From Protula sp. h YS-2021 (Eukaryota; Annelida; Polychaeta; Sabellida; Serpulidae): 64,000 nt of DNA. The notes beneath the pieces were generated by a model that was given only the letters and a program-made list of their open reading frames with translations, had not been told where the DNA came from and made no database searches. The position numbers and the translations under genes were made by a program. Of this stretch, positions 52,580 through 64,000 are shown one piece after another (the first letter of the stretch is position 1; every line of letters begins with the position of its first letter). Location of the stretch: NCBI GenBank assembly GCA_949752745.1, contig OX457031.1:46705257-46769256 (forward strand), given 5' to 3'.

Positions 52580-55174
52580 TTAAGTGTGTTTGAAAAAAGT
52601 TTAACTTGTTTAATTTCCAAAAAAATATAGCGAAAAACCACAACTTTTCAGTAAAATCTTAAAGAACTTATGCAAAAATAACTATACTGTCTTGAAATTT
52701 TATGTAAAGATAGGAAGCTTTACTACCTAAGTGTCTCTTACGTTTCTTTTTGATTCGCCAAAAATAGGCGAAAATATTGGCAAAAAAACTAATTTTTTTC
52801 ATTTACTCATAACTGTATCTAGGAAAATAGTCTTACTCACATGAAATTTAGTAAAGTAACAGGCGTTATTACCTATCTGGCTATTTGGCCCCAAACCAAA
52901 AATGTTCCAGCAAAATCTTAACCAGCTGCTGGTAAATGATTTGACTGTCTTGAAATTTTAAATGGAGGTAGGAGGGGTTACAACCTACCTGTATATTACC
53001 TTTTTCGGGACTGGCTAAAAATTGGCCGAAATTTTGACAAAACCCCAAAGCATTTCCAGTAAAACCTTAACTAAATGCTGAAAATAATCTTAGTATCTTC
53101 GAATTTTAATTAAAGGTCGCTGGCATTGTTGGTTACCTTACTGGTACATTTGCTTTGGTAACGGATGCCTTTGGTGACGGGGGCGAAATTTAAAAAAAAA
53201 ATTTACAGTAAAATCTTAAATAACTTCAGAAAAGTAGTATTATTGTCTTGAAATTTCAAGTAAAAGTAGCAAGCACTACTTCATACCTGGCTGTTACTTT
53301 TTTTGGTTATTGAAAGAAAAACTGGTGAAAATATTGAAAAAAAAAACAATAAATTCCACAAAAACTTAAAGTACTCCAAGAAAATAATCTTTGTGTCGTG
53401 AAATTTTAAGTGACAGTAGCCAATATTGCTAACTATCTGGCTGTTACTTTTCTTGGTGAATATCCATAAACTGGGGAAAATTTTCGTGAAAAACCAAAAC
53501 ATTTTCAATAAAATCTCCAGGAAAATAGTATTACTGCGTTGAAATTTCAAGTAAAGGTAGCAAGCTTTACTATCTACCTCGCTGTTACCTGACGGTGATT
53601 GGCTAAAAGACTGCCGAAGTTTTGGAGAAATTTTAATTAGCGATAGTAGGCAATATTACCTAATCGGCTACTACATTGTTTGGTGATTGGTCAAAAATGC
53701 TTTGGTGATTGGTCGGCGAAAAGTTTGGCGAAAATCCATAAAATGCAGTAAAATGTTTGTGAATTCCAGGAAAATATCCTCACTGCCTTGTAATATGAGA
53801 AACAGTAGCACACTTTACTACCTAAGCGGTTATTAGTTTTTTTCCTCAATTCGCCAAAAATGGCAAATACATTTGCCAAAAAAACAGTTCTGTTAAACGT
53901 ATCTCTTAGGGATTTCATGAAAACATTCTACAATTTCGGTGGAAGGTCGATTGGTTTTGGTTATACCTTACCTAACTCCAGGAAAATAGTCTTACTGTCT
54001 TAAAGTTTCAGGTGAAGGCAGCAGGCGTTACTGGGAAGTTAACGAATACCAGGAAAATGGTTTCATTGCCTTGCAATTTTACGTAATAGTAGCAAATATT
54101 ACTACCAAAGTGGCTATTGCTCTTTTTTGGCAATTCACCAAAGACCGACTAAGATATTGTTTAAAAAACAATTTTCCAACGCATCTCCTAGGGTTTCCGT
54201 GGAAACCTTCAACAATTTTGGTGGAAGGTAGTTTGCATAAGTTTCCACCTATCTGTACTTGCTTTGGCGGTTCGCCAAAAAATAAGCTGGAATATAGCAG
54301 GCGTTACTACCTGCCTGGCTATTACTTTTTTAATTGATTGGCCAAAAAATGACGAAAAACCAATAAAGGGTTTTCAGAAAAATCCTAAATAACTCCAGGA
54401 AAATAGTATTATTACTGTCTTGACATTTCAAGTAAAGGTAACAAGAATTACTATCTACCTCAGTCATACAATTTTTTTGTGATTGAAAAAAAAACTGGTG
54501 AAAATTTTGACAAGAAGTCAAAACAATTCCCGTGAAATCCTGACGAACTTCATAAAAATAGTCTGTCTTTAAATTTCAAGAGCAGGCAACAAGCCTCCCT
54601 TCCTCAGTTTTTGGGGATTGGTAAAAAATTAGCAAAATTTTGGGAAAAACTAAAAAATCAGTAAAATCTTAACAAGCTCCAGGAAAATAGTCTTACTGTC
54701 TCAAAATTTTAAAGGAATATACCAGGTCTTACTATCTAGCTGGATGTTACAATATTTTGCGATTGACCAAAAACTGGAGAAGAAAAGCTTTAAAAATCAG
54801 TATCTTAACTCGAAGAAAATAATCTTATTGTCTTGAAAGTTAAGGGAAAGGTAGCAAACAATATTTCCTTACTGGCTATTACTTTTTCGGCGAACAACCA
54901 AAAAGTTTCAGTGAAATTTCAACATTGCATTGTAATTTTAAGAAACAGTAGCAGACACTACTCCCAACTGGCTATTACTGTCTCCCAATTTTCGATAAAG
55001 ATAGCTATCATTGGTACTTACCTGGCTATTACCGGATTTTCCTAATTGGGAAAAATTGGCTGGAAATGCTGGCGAAAAACCAATTGCTTACTAAAATCTT
55101 AACTAACGCCAGTTACATAGTCTTGCCTTTGAAAACGTTTGAATTAGGAAACCGGGTATTCGAACCTGCTTTGC

Positions 55175-55261
<87 letters not shown>

Positions 55262-56150
55262 TTGTGATAGGTTTCTGAAAAGTGTTAACTTACTCCAGGA
55301 AAATACTTGCCACCTGGCTACTATTTTTTTTACTATTCGCCCAAAATTGGTCGAAATATTAACGTGTTTTTTTTTTCTAAAATCTTGACCAACCCCAGCA
55401 AAACAGCCTTACTGTCTTGAAACTTTATGTATAGGGAGCAGGAATTATTGCATACTTGTCCATTACTTTTTGGTGATTGGCCAAAAATAGTCAGAAATAC
55501 TGGCGAAAAATGAAAAAAAATCAGTCAAATTTTTAACTCACACCGTAGAAATGGCCTTACTGTCTTGAAATTTTTATTTAAGATAGTGATCTTTGGTACT
55601 TACCTGGTTATTACTGTTTTTGTGTAATCCGAAGAAAATGGCGGAAATATTGGTGAAAAACTAATTCTTACTTAAATCGTTATTAATGCTAGGAATAAAA
55701 TGTTACCTTCTTAAACTTTTGAATTTTGGAAGCGGAAACTATACCTATCTGGCTATAACTGTTTTTATGATTCATCACCACCATTATTGAAAACGCAACT
55801 GGCTCTAGGTATTTGACCCCAATCTCTTGAAATTCTTAATAAAGATGGCAGGTTTTGGTACCCACCTGACTTTTACGTTTTTTTCGTGATTCGCCTAAAA
55901 TTGGTTTAAATACTAGCCAAAAAAATGTCATGAAAAAGTATCTCCTCCTAGGATTTAAATGGAAACGTCCTAAAATTTTGATACAGAAGGTAGTGGTCCA
56001 TCTGGCTGTTACTTTTCTGTTTGGTGATTAGAAAAAAATGGCTGAAGCACCTGATTTTTACTTTTATGGCAATTCGCCAAAAATTGGAGATAAACCATTT
56101 TTTCAGTTATCTAGATTAGTGCCAGCTTTTCTGTCTTGAAATTTGCGTTA
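52580..56150 (+). repeat. Large satellite array, ~140-170-bp units, inside the Polinton
   Basis: About 22-25 diverged units with CAGTAAAATCTTAAC, CTCCAGGAAAATAGTCTTAC, TGTCTTGAAATTT, GGTAGCAGGCGTTACTACCT and TTGGCCAAAAATTGGCGAAA. Clear unit marks lie near 53060, 53225, 53373, 53515, 53976, 54397 and 54680. It is the same family as 17260-18410. It separates the two arms of the Polinton. Confidence 0.85.
55179..55258 (+). repeat. (CT)n microsatellite, 80 bp
   Basis: Pure CT run within the satellite array. Confidence 0.98.
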
Positions 56151-56455
56151 TAGATCATACTTATATGCCATAAATCTTAACTTTAGCATTCGTGAGCTGG
56201 GGCATTGTCCATGGACAATCTATTTTATTATTTTCATTGAACAAATCAACATATTTGTAATAGATTCAACAACAATTTAACAAATCAGGATAGTTAGAAA
56301 TTATTCAACAACCATTCAACAAATTAAGTTATTTACAACTGATTCAACAACAATTTAATAAATCAAGATATTTACAATTGATTCAGCAACGATTTAACTA
56401 ATCAAGATATTTGAAACTGATTCATTTTACATTATGTAAAACAGGGGCATCTTAA

Positions 56456-57015
56456 TTATGGAAATGTATACATCATATTAGCCAACTCACAACAGGTTAA
56501 GTTGATGTAAGTATCCAAAATTTTATCACCCTGTTTGTAAATGCTATGAAAACTGGCATAACATTGATCCAGTTCAATAACTTTAACACCTACATGGTTT
56601 GATAGTGTCAATTCCTTTAAATATTTTATAGTCTTTATCATAGTCCACATATCAGGCGTAAACTCAATTCTCTTTGAATCACTTATCAGTTGTACATGTC
56701 CAGTTAGTTTCAAGTTAAGTTTCAAATTCTTGCCAAGCACCAAAAACTTGGCAAGAATGTTCTGCACTGAGGGTGATGAAGTCGGTAAGCTCGTCATACG
56801 GTTGAAATTATGCATAGCGTTATCTGCCACCACGTTCAATGACTTTCACACTAAGATCATCTGACACTTGTAGATGAAATCCTAGTATTAACAAAGATTT
56901 AAAATAATCCTTCACTAGGGCTTAATCTTCAGGGAACAGAATAATTTCAGTATCACAATAACAGACTGATAGATCACCCAAGTGATGCAGAGATAATTGC
57001 ACGTTTGAATTCATG
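56456..57015 (-). pseudogene. Unidentified Polinton-associated frame
   Basis: Starts ATGAATTCAAACGTGC at 57015, hits a stop after ~30 codons and shifts near 56845 into a 127-codon open frame with PDMWTMIKTIKYLKELTL and ELDQCYASFHSIYKQGD. I do not recognise the family. Its strand and position just downstream of the polymerase suggest a Polinton gene of about 185 residues. Confidence 0.4.
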
Positions 57016-57343
57016 ATGACAAATGGTTACTTATTAGGATGAATGTCGCAGCATTTATACGTATCAATCTGTTCAATCTAGGTTCATCTCCTCCCTCAGC
57101 ATTGCCATTCTTTCAAGGACAGTTAAATTTCCTGCTTTGGTAGAATGTAACTTTCCAGTGGCTTTATCTGTGATATTTAATGAGCTTGATTAAGACTTGC
57201 TGTTGGTACTGGGCTACTTTCACAAATTTGTTTCCATGAATGGTTATTATAATTGGCAAATCTTTTTCTTTTCAAGAATTGTAGGGGATTCTTAAGTCTT
57301 CCTACCCGAATTCTGCTTCTTATCTGGCTCAAGTTTCAGTCTT

Positions 57344-59408
57344 TTAGGCTTTGAAACGCTTTTCATTAGGGTTTAACCAAACTCCTCCACAGGAACTCTC
57401 TGCCATTTCATCTTTCATTTTTCCCAACATCTTGTTTGCAGTGATGTAGAAATGCTCCTTTTCATAATCATTTCTATCAAAAAGATGAGCATCCTCCTGC
57501 ACATCATTGTAAATGTCCTTCGTTGGGATGTCATAGCACAAGCTGTCTGTATCACGGAAGAGTAGTTTTGCCTCTTCATACTTCTTCTCTATGTGATTGT
57601 AATGAAAATGGAACATGAGGGTCTTGTTGAGATCCAAAACAGTGAACCCAACTCGAATGGGCTTGTTAAAAATTAGGTCCAATTTGGAGAAGTGCAATTC
57701 ACTAATTCAAACAGTTTTCTTCTCAGGAGCCACTGGATAGTAATTATGTAGATCGCGGATTTCATTAGGGTATTCGAGATTACCCTTTTGAAATCTATCC
57801 TGTGTCAGCATCTTCACTAATTTTCATGTAGTCTAAAGATTTTGAATTCTCCACTCATGCAAACCCACATTCAGGCATACTCTGTGGCATAGCCCAGCCA
57901 TAATGGTTGTTGGCGATATCGTGGCGATTTCAATTAGTTCCAACTAAATCTTTATATGTTTCAGGATGGCATCCAATGTTTAACCTGGCGATGTGTAATA
58001 ATGAGCGGGATCCACTCATACGTACTCAGAAAAACGTTTCTAAAATTTTCCAATACATCAGCCAGCAATAAAACATCTGTTTTAAGGTTGAGGTCATAAT
58101 ACTCTCCAAAGTTCTTGCAGTGGAATGTGTCTCACTCATTTTGTGCATGTTCAGAGTCCTCATCACTAATCCGTTCTTCAGTCAGTTGACTATAAAAGTG
58201 TTCTTGTAGAGGGAGTTTCGTTTATGCAAACTTGGAGGTTTCATGAGCGTAGTCATAAGGATATAACCCTTTATCATAAGTAGGTCTTGCTAATGGCTGT
58301 CACGAATATGTGCAGTCATATTCTTGAATTTCTCTTTCCGGTAGGCTGTTAAGCTGAACACTGAACAAGAATCAATGACTTTGAGACTGCCAAGGTAAAC
58401 GCAATATACTTTTCATGGTGTTGACAATGACTGAAATCTTCAAGTCTTTGAATTAAGACCTTCATTTAGAAAATGACTGTCATATCCTCGCAGACTGAGG
58501 AATAGGATTGGGATGATGAATGAATCCTTCTTCTAAAGCGAAACTGCAGGTTACATTCATTATCAGCTTCACCACGGTATTTTCCACTAATGTAATCATA
58601 ATTTCGCACACGTCTCCAATCAATTCATGGCAAATGTAACAATGTGCAACTTCAGCAAAATGTTTTTCATTCCCAGGAGTTGAGGGTTGTTCAATCGTTC
58701 CACAATACGCTCACGTTCATGCATCATACATTGTAGACACGTGTTGACAGCATCATCTCCACGGTAAAGACTTGGCTCACGCTGCTTATACTCACTGGCA
58801 ACTACATAGGCAAAACTATTAGGTTTGTGATGTTGGTAACGATGACCCTCCTGTTTCTCTGTACAACATTCAAAATCAGCGTAAATAAAATTGCTGTTTT
58901 GCAATGTTCTTAAATTGAACAGCTTTCCTTTGGAAACGTGTCCCTTGGAAACGTTAGTCGCTGGGCTCCATGCTTCCCACAGATTTCAGCATGTTTCTAC
59001 ACCGATCTTGCCTGACGAAGCAAAGTAGACAATTGCGATAGTAGAAGCCAGCATATTTACTATTATGTCGACTGATATGGATGGGTACCACAACTCATTT
59101 TTCCAGCCGAAGATATTGATGGACATGATTCAACTTTCAGATTTAGGAAAATGATGGATTGGGGTTGTCATGTCATGCCTTCTACGTTTAGCTCATGTTC
59201 AAACGGTCGATACCATGCTAAACATACATTGTCGTGCGTTGGATATTGATGAGCTAATACATAGGAAGCACTTGTTGCCGTTTGTGTTCTTGATGTTAAT
59301 GACACCTTTTCTATGCTTTATTCTTTTTGGCAATACAATGTAGCTGGAGGCTTGCAAGGGATGTAATGAAGCTGTATGGACTTCAGTCTGAAGAATTTTA
59401 TCCAGCAC
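57344..59408 (-). pseudogene. Protein-primed DNA polymerase B (Polinton) remnant
   Basis: The N-terminal region has SSYIVLPKRIKHRKGVINI (near 59300). The exonuclease domain has YADFE (58883-58869), the exo I Asp-x-Glu. The palm end has FTVLDLNKTLMFHFHYN and LLFRDTDSLCYD, the motif C DTDS box (57553-57542). Between 58620 and 57700 the frame is broken many times. The polymerase would replicate the element DNA from a terminal protein; it is inactive here. Confidence 0.75.
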
Positions 59409-59410
59409 CC

Positions 59411-60879
59411 ATCAAGATCCTTGACGTTCATGCTCATCAAACTTGTTGAACAGATCCTTGTATGCATTTGGTAAATCATTGTCAATGCCCATTGAATTAA
59501 ACGCTTTAAACGTCTGAGTACTGATATAACTAGTACGTTCAGGCAACTGTCCTTTTTCTTGAATTGAGCTTTAATGTTGATGCATCATATCATGCCATTG
59601 TGTAATTTATCTGTCAAATGTAATATGATTCTCCTGCTGTTGCATTACTTATAGCAAGTCAGATTCATTTTCAAGTTTGAATTTTTTTTCTTGTGCATGT
59701 CCACCAAGACTTGTTCTTCTGACTGTTGCAATGCATTACACTTCTTTCGTTTCTTTGCAGGCAAAGATAGTTCATCATTTTTTTTCTTTTTACAGGTTTG
59801 TCACACGTGTGACTGACATTCTCATCAAAGACTTCACAGCAAACACGACAAGTCCTGAATCCTTGTCCTCTAGGATAAGCAACGCTTCAAAGCTAGGTGA
59901 CACTGTTTTGCAAACACACACACAAAAGTTCATTTCATTTCATCTCCACACTCTCTTGTTATGAAATAATATGCACAGTTTAGTGTTTGATCCTTTTAAA
60001 AGTTAATGTCGTGGTATAATTTTAGTGGCAGTAATGATAATCGTCGCATCACGTGGAATACGTTGATGTTCATTCAAGTCTTGATCTGAAAACAAAACAA
60101 CGTGGGTGTCGCAGGTTCCGTAGGTGCTGAATGTAGCGTAAATGCTGTAAGTGTCGTAATTTCCGTAGGTTCCGTCTTTTTAAATAACTGTCCAGCTAAC
60201 GATATATAACGGGTATTCACTGCTTTCCGGATGAGGTGCATTTGCACGGATGCTGCCAAGTTATAACTTAGTTGTATGTCTTTATCGTCCATTTAAGTGC
60301 TTCTGAAAACTATGATGAAAAAGATGATTAAAATCAACTCATTAGTTTTCAAGACGTTTGACCAATCTAGTACGTCACTGATGACGTGGGAAGGGGGAAA
60401 GGGGGATTGTATCAAGTTTCCCCATCCTACCACTACTAAATATCTAAATCAAGATCGTGTACATCTGGGTTATTATCGTAGTTTTGCGGATTTCACATGC
60501 CAAATCTAACCTACTCATTGTAATCCTCTACCGCCCTCCTAATGCCTCATTTAGTGTATTCAGTGTTAAACTTACCTCTCTTCTGAAGTCTTTTGTACTA
60601 TTTACAGACAGATCTCCTTATAAGTGATAACTTCAACCTTCACATTTATAATCCTGATCCCACTGTGCAACGCCTGATACTGAACAAACATGCTCGTGTC
60701 AAGACGGTTCCACCAAAATCCAATTAACCGCGGCAAAACGATGCTAGGATTTTTTTTTACAAAAGTGAAAAGGAGAAGACTTGAGCGCAAATGGAAGAAA
60801 ACAAGGTCAAACGAACATAAAGAATCATTAAAACAGCAGAAAAATTGGACGCAAGCATAAAGAAGGAACTGCAGTTACG
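59411..60879. other. Right flank of the Polinton, no gene recognised
   Basis: Short frames at 59677-59964, 60074-60292 and 60297-60509 show no family motif. A run of similar GTCGTAAGTTCCGTAGG-like words at 60110-60180 is a small degenerate repeat. Confidence 0.35.
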
Positions 60880-61560
60880 CCGCTAGAGAATTGTTCAAAA
60901 GAAAACAGCTACCGTATCTCCGATCTTTGCCGTCCCAAAGGACGAGGGCGACATACGACTAATGCATGACTGGCTAGCCTAACAGCATATCACTCAACAG
61001 GGTCACTTCGCAGGACAATCACACATTTACGTCCGTCGACGCAGTAGAAGCCTTGACGGGAAAGGGATCATATATCTGTAAGGCCGATCCAAACTTCGCT
61101 TGTCGCTACATTAGTCTCTTCCGGTTCTCGCAACATTTTAGGCCTGAAGTGAAAGTTCGAATGCGAAAATTTACACTTTCTTAAATGTTGGGATCTTCCA
61201 CCGGAAAACCCAAAGCGTTCGCCAGGGAATCCAAGCCTTCATTTCAGACTCGGGATTTAATTAGCCGTTGGGTCAACACCCCCAGCAAACGCGTGCGAGT
61301 TACAGAGATTACTCGGTAAGCTCAGCTAGGTTACACATCTACGTTGTACGCTCCTCCCTGCTCCGCGTTTTTGCGCCGATGACATCGCTACTCTGTCCGC
61401 ACTACCAAGTACGTTTCAACAGCGATACGCCCCACAACCTCGCAAAGATCAGTATACTTTGCAGCTCCTTCAACAGTACGTCAAATTCACCATGGACAAA
61501 GCCAAACCACAACCTGCGCTGCACATCAGGAAGTGTAACTGTCTAAGAGATAGCGAAATT
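60880..61560 (+). pseudogene. DIRS-like reverse transcriptase fragment
   Basis: Frames read VDAVEALTGKGSYICKADPN, the block around the first polymerase Asp, and then GGATCTTCCACCGGAAAACCCAAAGCG (61190), which matches the DNA just before the YLDDF motif at 18418. Stops and shifts throughout. It is the same family as 18413-19661 and adds the more N-terminal part. Confidence 0.6.
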
Positions 61561-61789
61561 TTCAATGACCTGTAACTGGTTGAAACAACCCTCTAAACGC
61601 CGCCTGTGATTGACAAACGTTGGTCAAGTGCCTACCCTCGAGGGAGTTCCTGTAATATATAAATTACCCTTTTCCAAGCTTTATTCACCAGTTCCAGCAT
61701 GCAGCGTAGGAATTAGTAACATAAAGTTTTTTCAGTGACCACAATTCTTTCCACCTCCATCTCATTCCCCCATTCATAGCTATGTGAAG

Positions 61790-61945
61790 CGAAGCGATGC
61801 GCAGCAGAGGGAGGCAAAAACAACAAACAATAAAAGATTTTAATGTTTTGCGTTGGCTCAATCCAAACGCATAATATATGCATGCGATGCACAGCAGAGG
61901 GAGACAAAAACAGGAAACCATAAAAGATTTGAATATTTTGCGCGT
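61790..61945 (-). repeat. ~89-bp tandem duplication
   Basis: GCGATGCGCAGCAGAGGGAGGCAAAAAC... and GCGATGCACAGCAGAGGGAGACAAAAAC... followed in both by ACCATAAAAGATTT-type sequence, starting near 61796 and 61885. Confidence 0.85.
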
Positions 61946-63020
61946 TCATTCAGTCACTGACGTATAATATATACATATATCTCAATGAACAGTAATAGTT
62001 TACGGCGTTGATAAAACGAGATCATAAATAGCATGCAACCAACTTAGTAACAAAAATTAAAACATGGTTGTTTACTTTGTAAAATAGGAAGCAATAATAA
62101 AATAGCAGTGAAAACAATCAAAAGAGTGCACTTCTTTCTTCCAGAGTTCCAGAGTTCCATAAATTTAAAATCGTAAAAGAAAGTCTCCATTAGTATTTTA
62201 AATTCAACACTAACTGAACAGTATTTCTCTACAAAGCATTTTGCTTGAGCCATGTAAGTTTTATATGGGTATATAGTTGACGTAAAAACATTGACCAAGT
62301 TTTTAGCGGCATGTCTGCTTTAATCACTCACCGATTCCGACTTAATCACAGCACCAATTTTGTACAACGTCATATAAAATCTTGCATGACAAAACTAAAG
62401 TACTTAAATTTGGCACAAAATCAAAGGAAACAAGGACTTACTTTTAAGATTAACTTCAGCATGTTAAGTAACATCTGTGCTTTAAATTAAAAAAATCTTG
62501 CTTATTGTCTTCGTCAGTCCTTCCGTTATTGTTCTTCTACAGTAAAACAAGGCTCAAGCCACTGGGCACACGGGTCATTTGGTATACAGGTATACTGCAC
62601 TCCCCGAGAGAACAGCCGTCCTGCGCAAACAAGTACAGTTGTCGGATTCAAAACACGACCTACCTGATGTGAATACTTTTCCGTTGCAAGCAAATGCAGA
62701 AATCTGGTTGAATAAGATGAACTTTGTAAATTCTATCAAACTGTTTTTCATTCATCAGAGAGGCTACTTGTCACTTTATTTATTTTACATTCTTTATTTG
62801 ATATTAGAAAGTAAACAAGATCAAATTAGTTAAAGTTTATCCGCCGTCAGTAAATAAGTTTATGTTTAAGAGTGACTTCAATTAAACCTGAAAAAGAATG
62901 AATCCATATTTTATTGTCAAGTTTTATGTTTTAATTTCGAAAACATCGGATTGTAGACTACGAAGACATCATTTTGGGCTTTCCATTGGTCAACACTGGT
63001 TAAAAATATGCAATTACGGA
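61946..63020. other. No gene recognised
   Basis: AT-rich; short frames at 62044-62298 and 62579-62833 lack known motifs. Confidence 0.35.
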
Positions 63021-63180
63021 TCAGATTCTAAGTGAATTATATACTTTTTGCACATTTTTGTCCATAGCAGTATGTTTATACATACTGTACGGTTGGTCAG
63101 GACAGTTCCAACTCTCCACTTTGTCCTTTTTGCTAAAAAAAAGGACATTGAAGGGTTGTAGGGAACGCAGTTGAACCCAC

Positions 63181-63275
63181 CTTAGACGAGCTCTCACTCC
63201 CAGCTTGGTCGACACTGCAGCAACATTTCCGTTGCAGATCTTTGCTAACAACTGTTTCTTCTCTGTGTCAGTCAT
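63181..63275 (-). CDS. Candidate first coding exon of an unknown gene
   Basis: On -, ATGACTGACACAGAGAAG opens a frame MTDTEKKQLLAKICNGNVAA and on to GVRARLR, with a donor CTAAG|GTGGGT. Composition (acidic start, basic end, amphipathic) looks like real protein. The next exon would lie at lower coordinates, but none was found, and I do not recognise the family. Confidence 0.3.
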
Positions 63276-63559
63276 GCAAGCGTTGTGTGTTGCATAGGCC
63301 TGACACAGCGACGAGTACAGGATGTACTAGATAGCCGCCTCTTGAATGGCCTCCTGGCCTCCAAGTTTTTTATTCAAAATTCTGGTCACAATCAATGTTG
63401 TTGTTGTCGTAGCAGCGATCCATTACAGAAGCGGGTGTGGTGTGTCAAAAATGCTACCATTGTCAGGCTTAAAACACACGGAAATTCTTGTGTTGACGGT
63501 TCATGCCTGGTTGTACATGCTCAATATGATGGCATACCCATTTACACGCCCTTGTGTAA

Positions 63560-63990
63560 AACTAACATGTTAGTTTTAGTCACTGACGGTCATGTCATCG
63601 AGGGTTATACGTGCTATGAGTCGAGCTTGCAACATGTCATGTACGTCTCTGGTTGGACATGCAACGAGTCATTCATGTGGCGGGTCGATCAGGAGATTCG
63701 TTGTGGGTGTCACAGGTTGAGCACACGACGGGTTGTGCATGCCTAGGGCTGGACATGTAACAGAAGATACTTATAACGGGTTGACAATGACAACCATGTA
63801 ACAGAAGGTACTTGTAACGGGTTGGCAATGCACCGAGTCATACACACATCGGTTCCACCCCATGTGTTTAGTTGTACATGCAGCGGATCTGGGACATGAC
63901 AATCGACCTTGCACCGAGTCGTATATGGACCGAGTTGATCCCGTGTCAAGAGTTCAGGCTTCCAAATGTATATGCAACGTACCAATCAAG
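63560..63990 (+). repeat. Diverged minisatellite, ~25-60-bp units
   Basis: GGGTTGNACATGCAACGAGTCAT-like units recur: TGGACATGCAACGAGTCATT, TGGACATGTAACAGAAGATAC, CATGTAACAGAAGGTACTTG, TTGTACATGCAGCGGATCTG, ATGCACCGAGTCATAC. The array runs on past the window end. Confidence 0.6.
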
Positions 63991-64000
63991 ACGGGTTGAT

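Larger units (their letters stand above)
47720..59410. mobile_element. Polinton/Maverick-type element, heavily decayed and split by satellite DNA
   Basis: Plus-strand remnants from 48306 to 52425 follow a Polinton gene set: integrase, small basic protein, minor capsid-type proteins, major capsid-type protein and cysteine protease. The minus strand carries a protein-primed DNA polymerase B (59408-57344) and an unidentified frame (57015-56456). The two arms converge, as in Polintons. All frames are broken by many stops and shifts. Terminal inverted repeats, a packaging ATPase and target duplications were not found, so the limits are those of the coding remnants. An ~66-codon frame with one stop at 47721-47921 may be part of it. 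Confidence 0.75.

Noticed and set aside
55066..55278. Leu-Ser repeat protein
   Set aside because: Translation of the (CT)n microsatellite.
56456..57015. Assignment of the minus-strand frame to the Polinton packaging ATPase
   Set aside because: No P-loop or Walker B motif is visible in any frame.

Overview
Kind of DNA. The window is nuclear DNA from an animal. It has intron-split protein genes with consensus splice sites, long AT-rich introns, many satellites and microsatellites, and several classes of eukaryotic transposon. The mix (a Mab-21/cGAS-like gene with a TPR-like C-terminal half, DIRS-type retrotransposons, a Polinton, hAT, MULE and TTAA-bounded elements, roughly 170-bp satellites) fits a lophotrochozoan, most likely a mollusc. 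That assignment is inference; no mitochondrial or rRNA marker is present.

Layout. 1-2668: a degenerate hAT transposon with a 565-bp internal coding duplication. 3.5-4.6 kb: satellite DNA. 5801-12401 (+): a nine-exon Mab-21-domain gene, predicted 867 aa, with TPR-like repeats and a C-terminal membrane anchor; its last intron holds a 1.55-kb transposon with long inverted repeats. 13.4-14.2 kb: a MITE whose ends are short iterated motifs. 15.1-18.4 kb: four tandem-repeat arrays. 18.4-19.7 kb: a broken DIRS-like fragment (+). 20.0-24.2 kb: an almost complete tyrosine-recombinase retrotransposon (-) with split direct repeats. 24.5-25.6 kb: two TTAA-bounded elements back to back. 26.4-27.2 kb: a ~140-bp satellite. 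28.0-29.3 kb: a MULE remnant with iterated terminal repeats. 29.4-37.8 kb: mostly non-coding, rich in minisatellites. 37826-45105 (-): a three-exon RING-CH (MARCH) ubiquitin-ligase gene, predicted 429 aa, carrying an iteron MITE, a poly-A run and a large satellite in its introns. 45.3-46.4 kb: a small hAT-like MITE and more satellite. 47.7-59.4 kb: a decayed Polinton/Maverick, left half on + (integrase, capsid-type proteins, protease) and DNA polymerase B on -, split by about 3.5 kb of satellite. 60.9-61.6 kb: another DIRS-like fragment. The last 2 kb hold a possible first exon on - and a diverged minisatellite.

How it fits together. Only two host genes are well supported. The Mab-21 protein belongs to the family of cGAS-like receptors, but the acidic pair expected in an active nucleotidyltransferase is not visible, so a scaffold or sensor role on a membrane is more likely than catalysis. 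The MARCH protein is a two-pass membrane E3 ligase. The genes face opposite ways about 25 kb apart and nothing suggests a shared pathway. Almost everything else is transposon or satellite. Several unrelated elements have terminal repeats built from tandem 13-29-bp iterons, the most unusual recurring pattern in the window.
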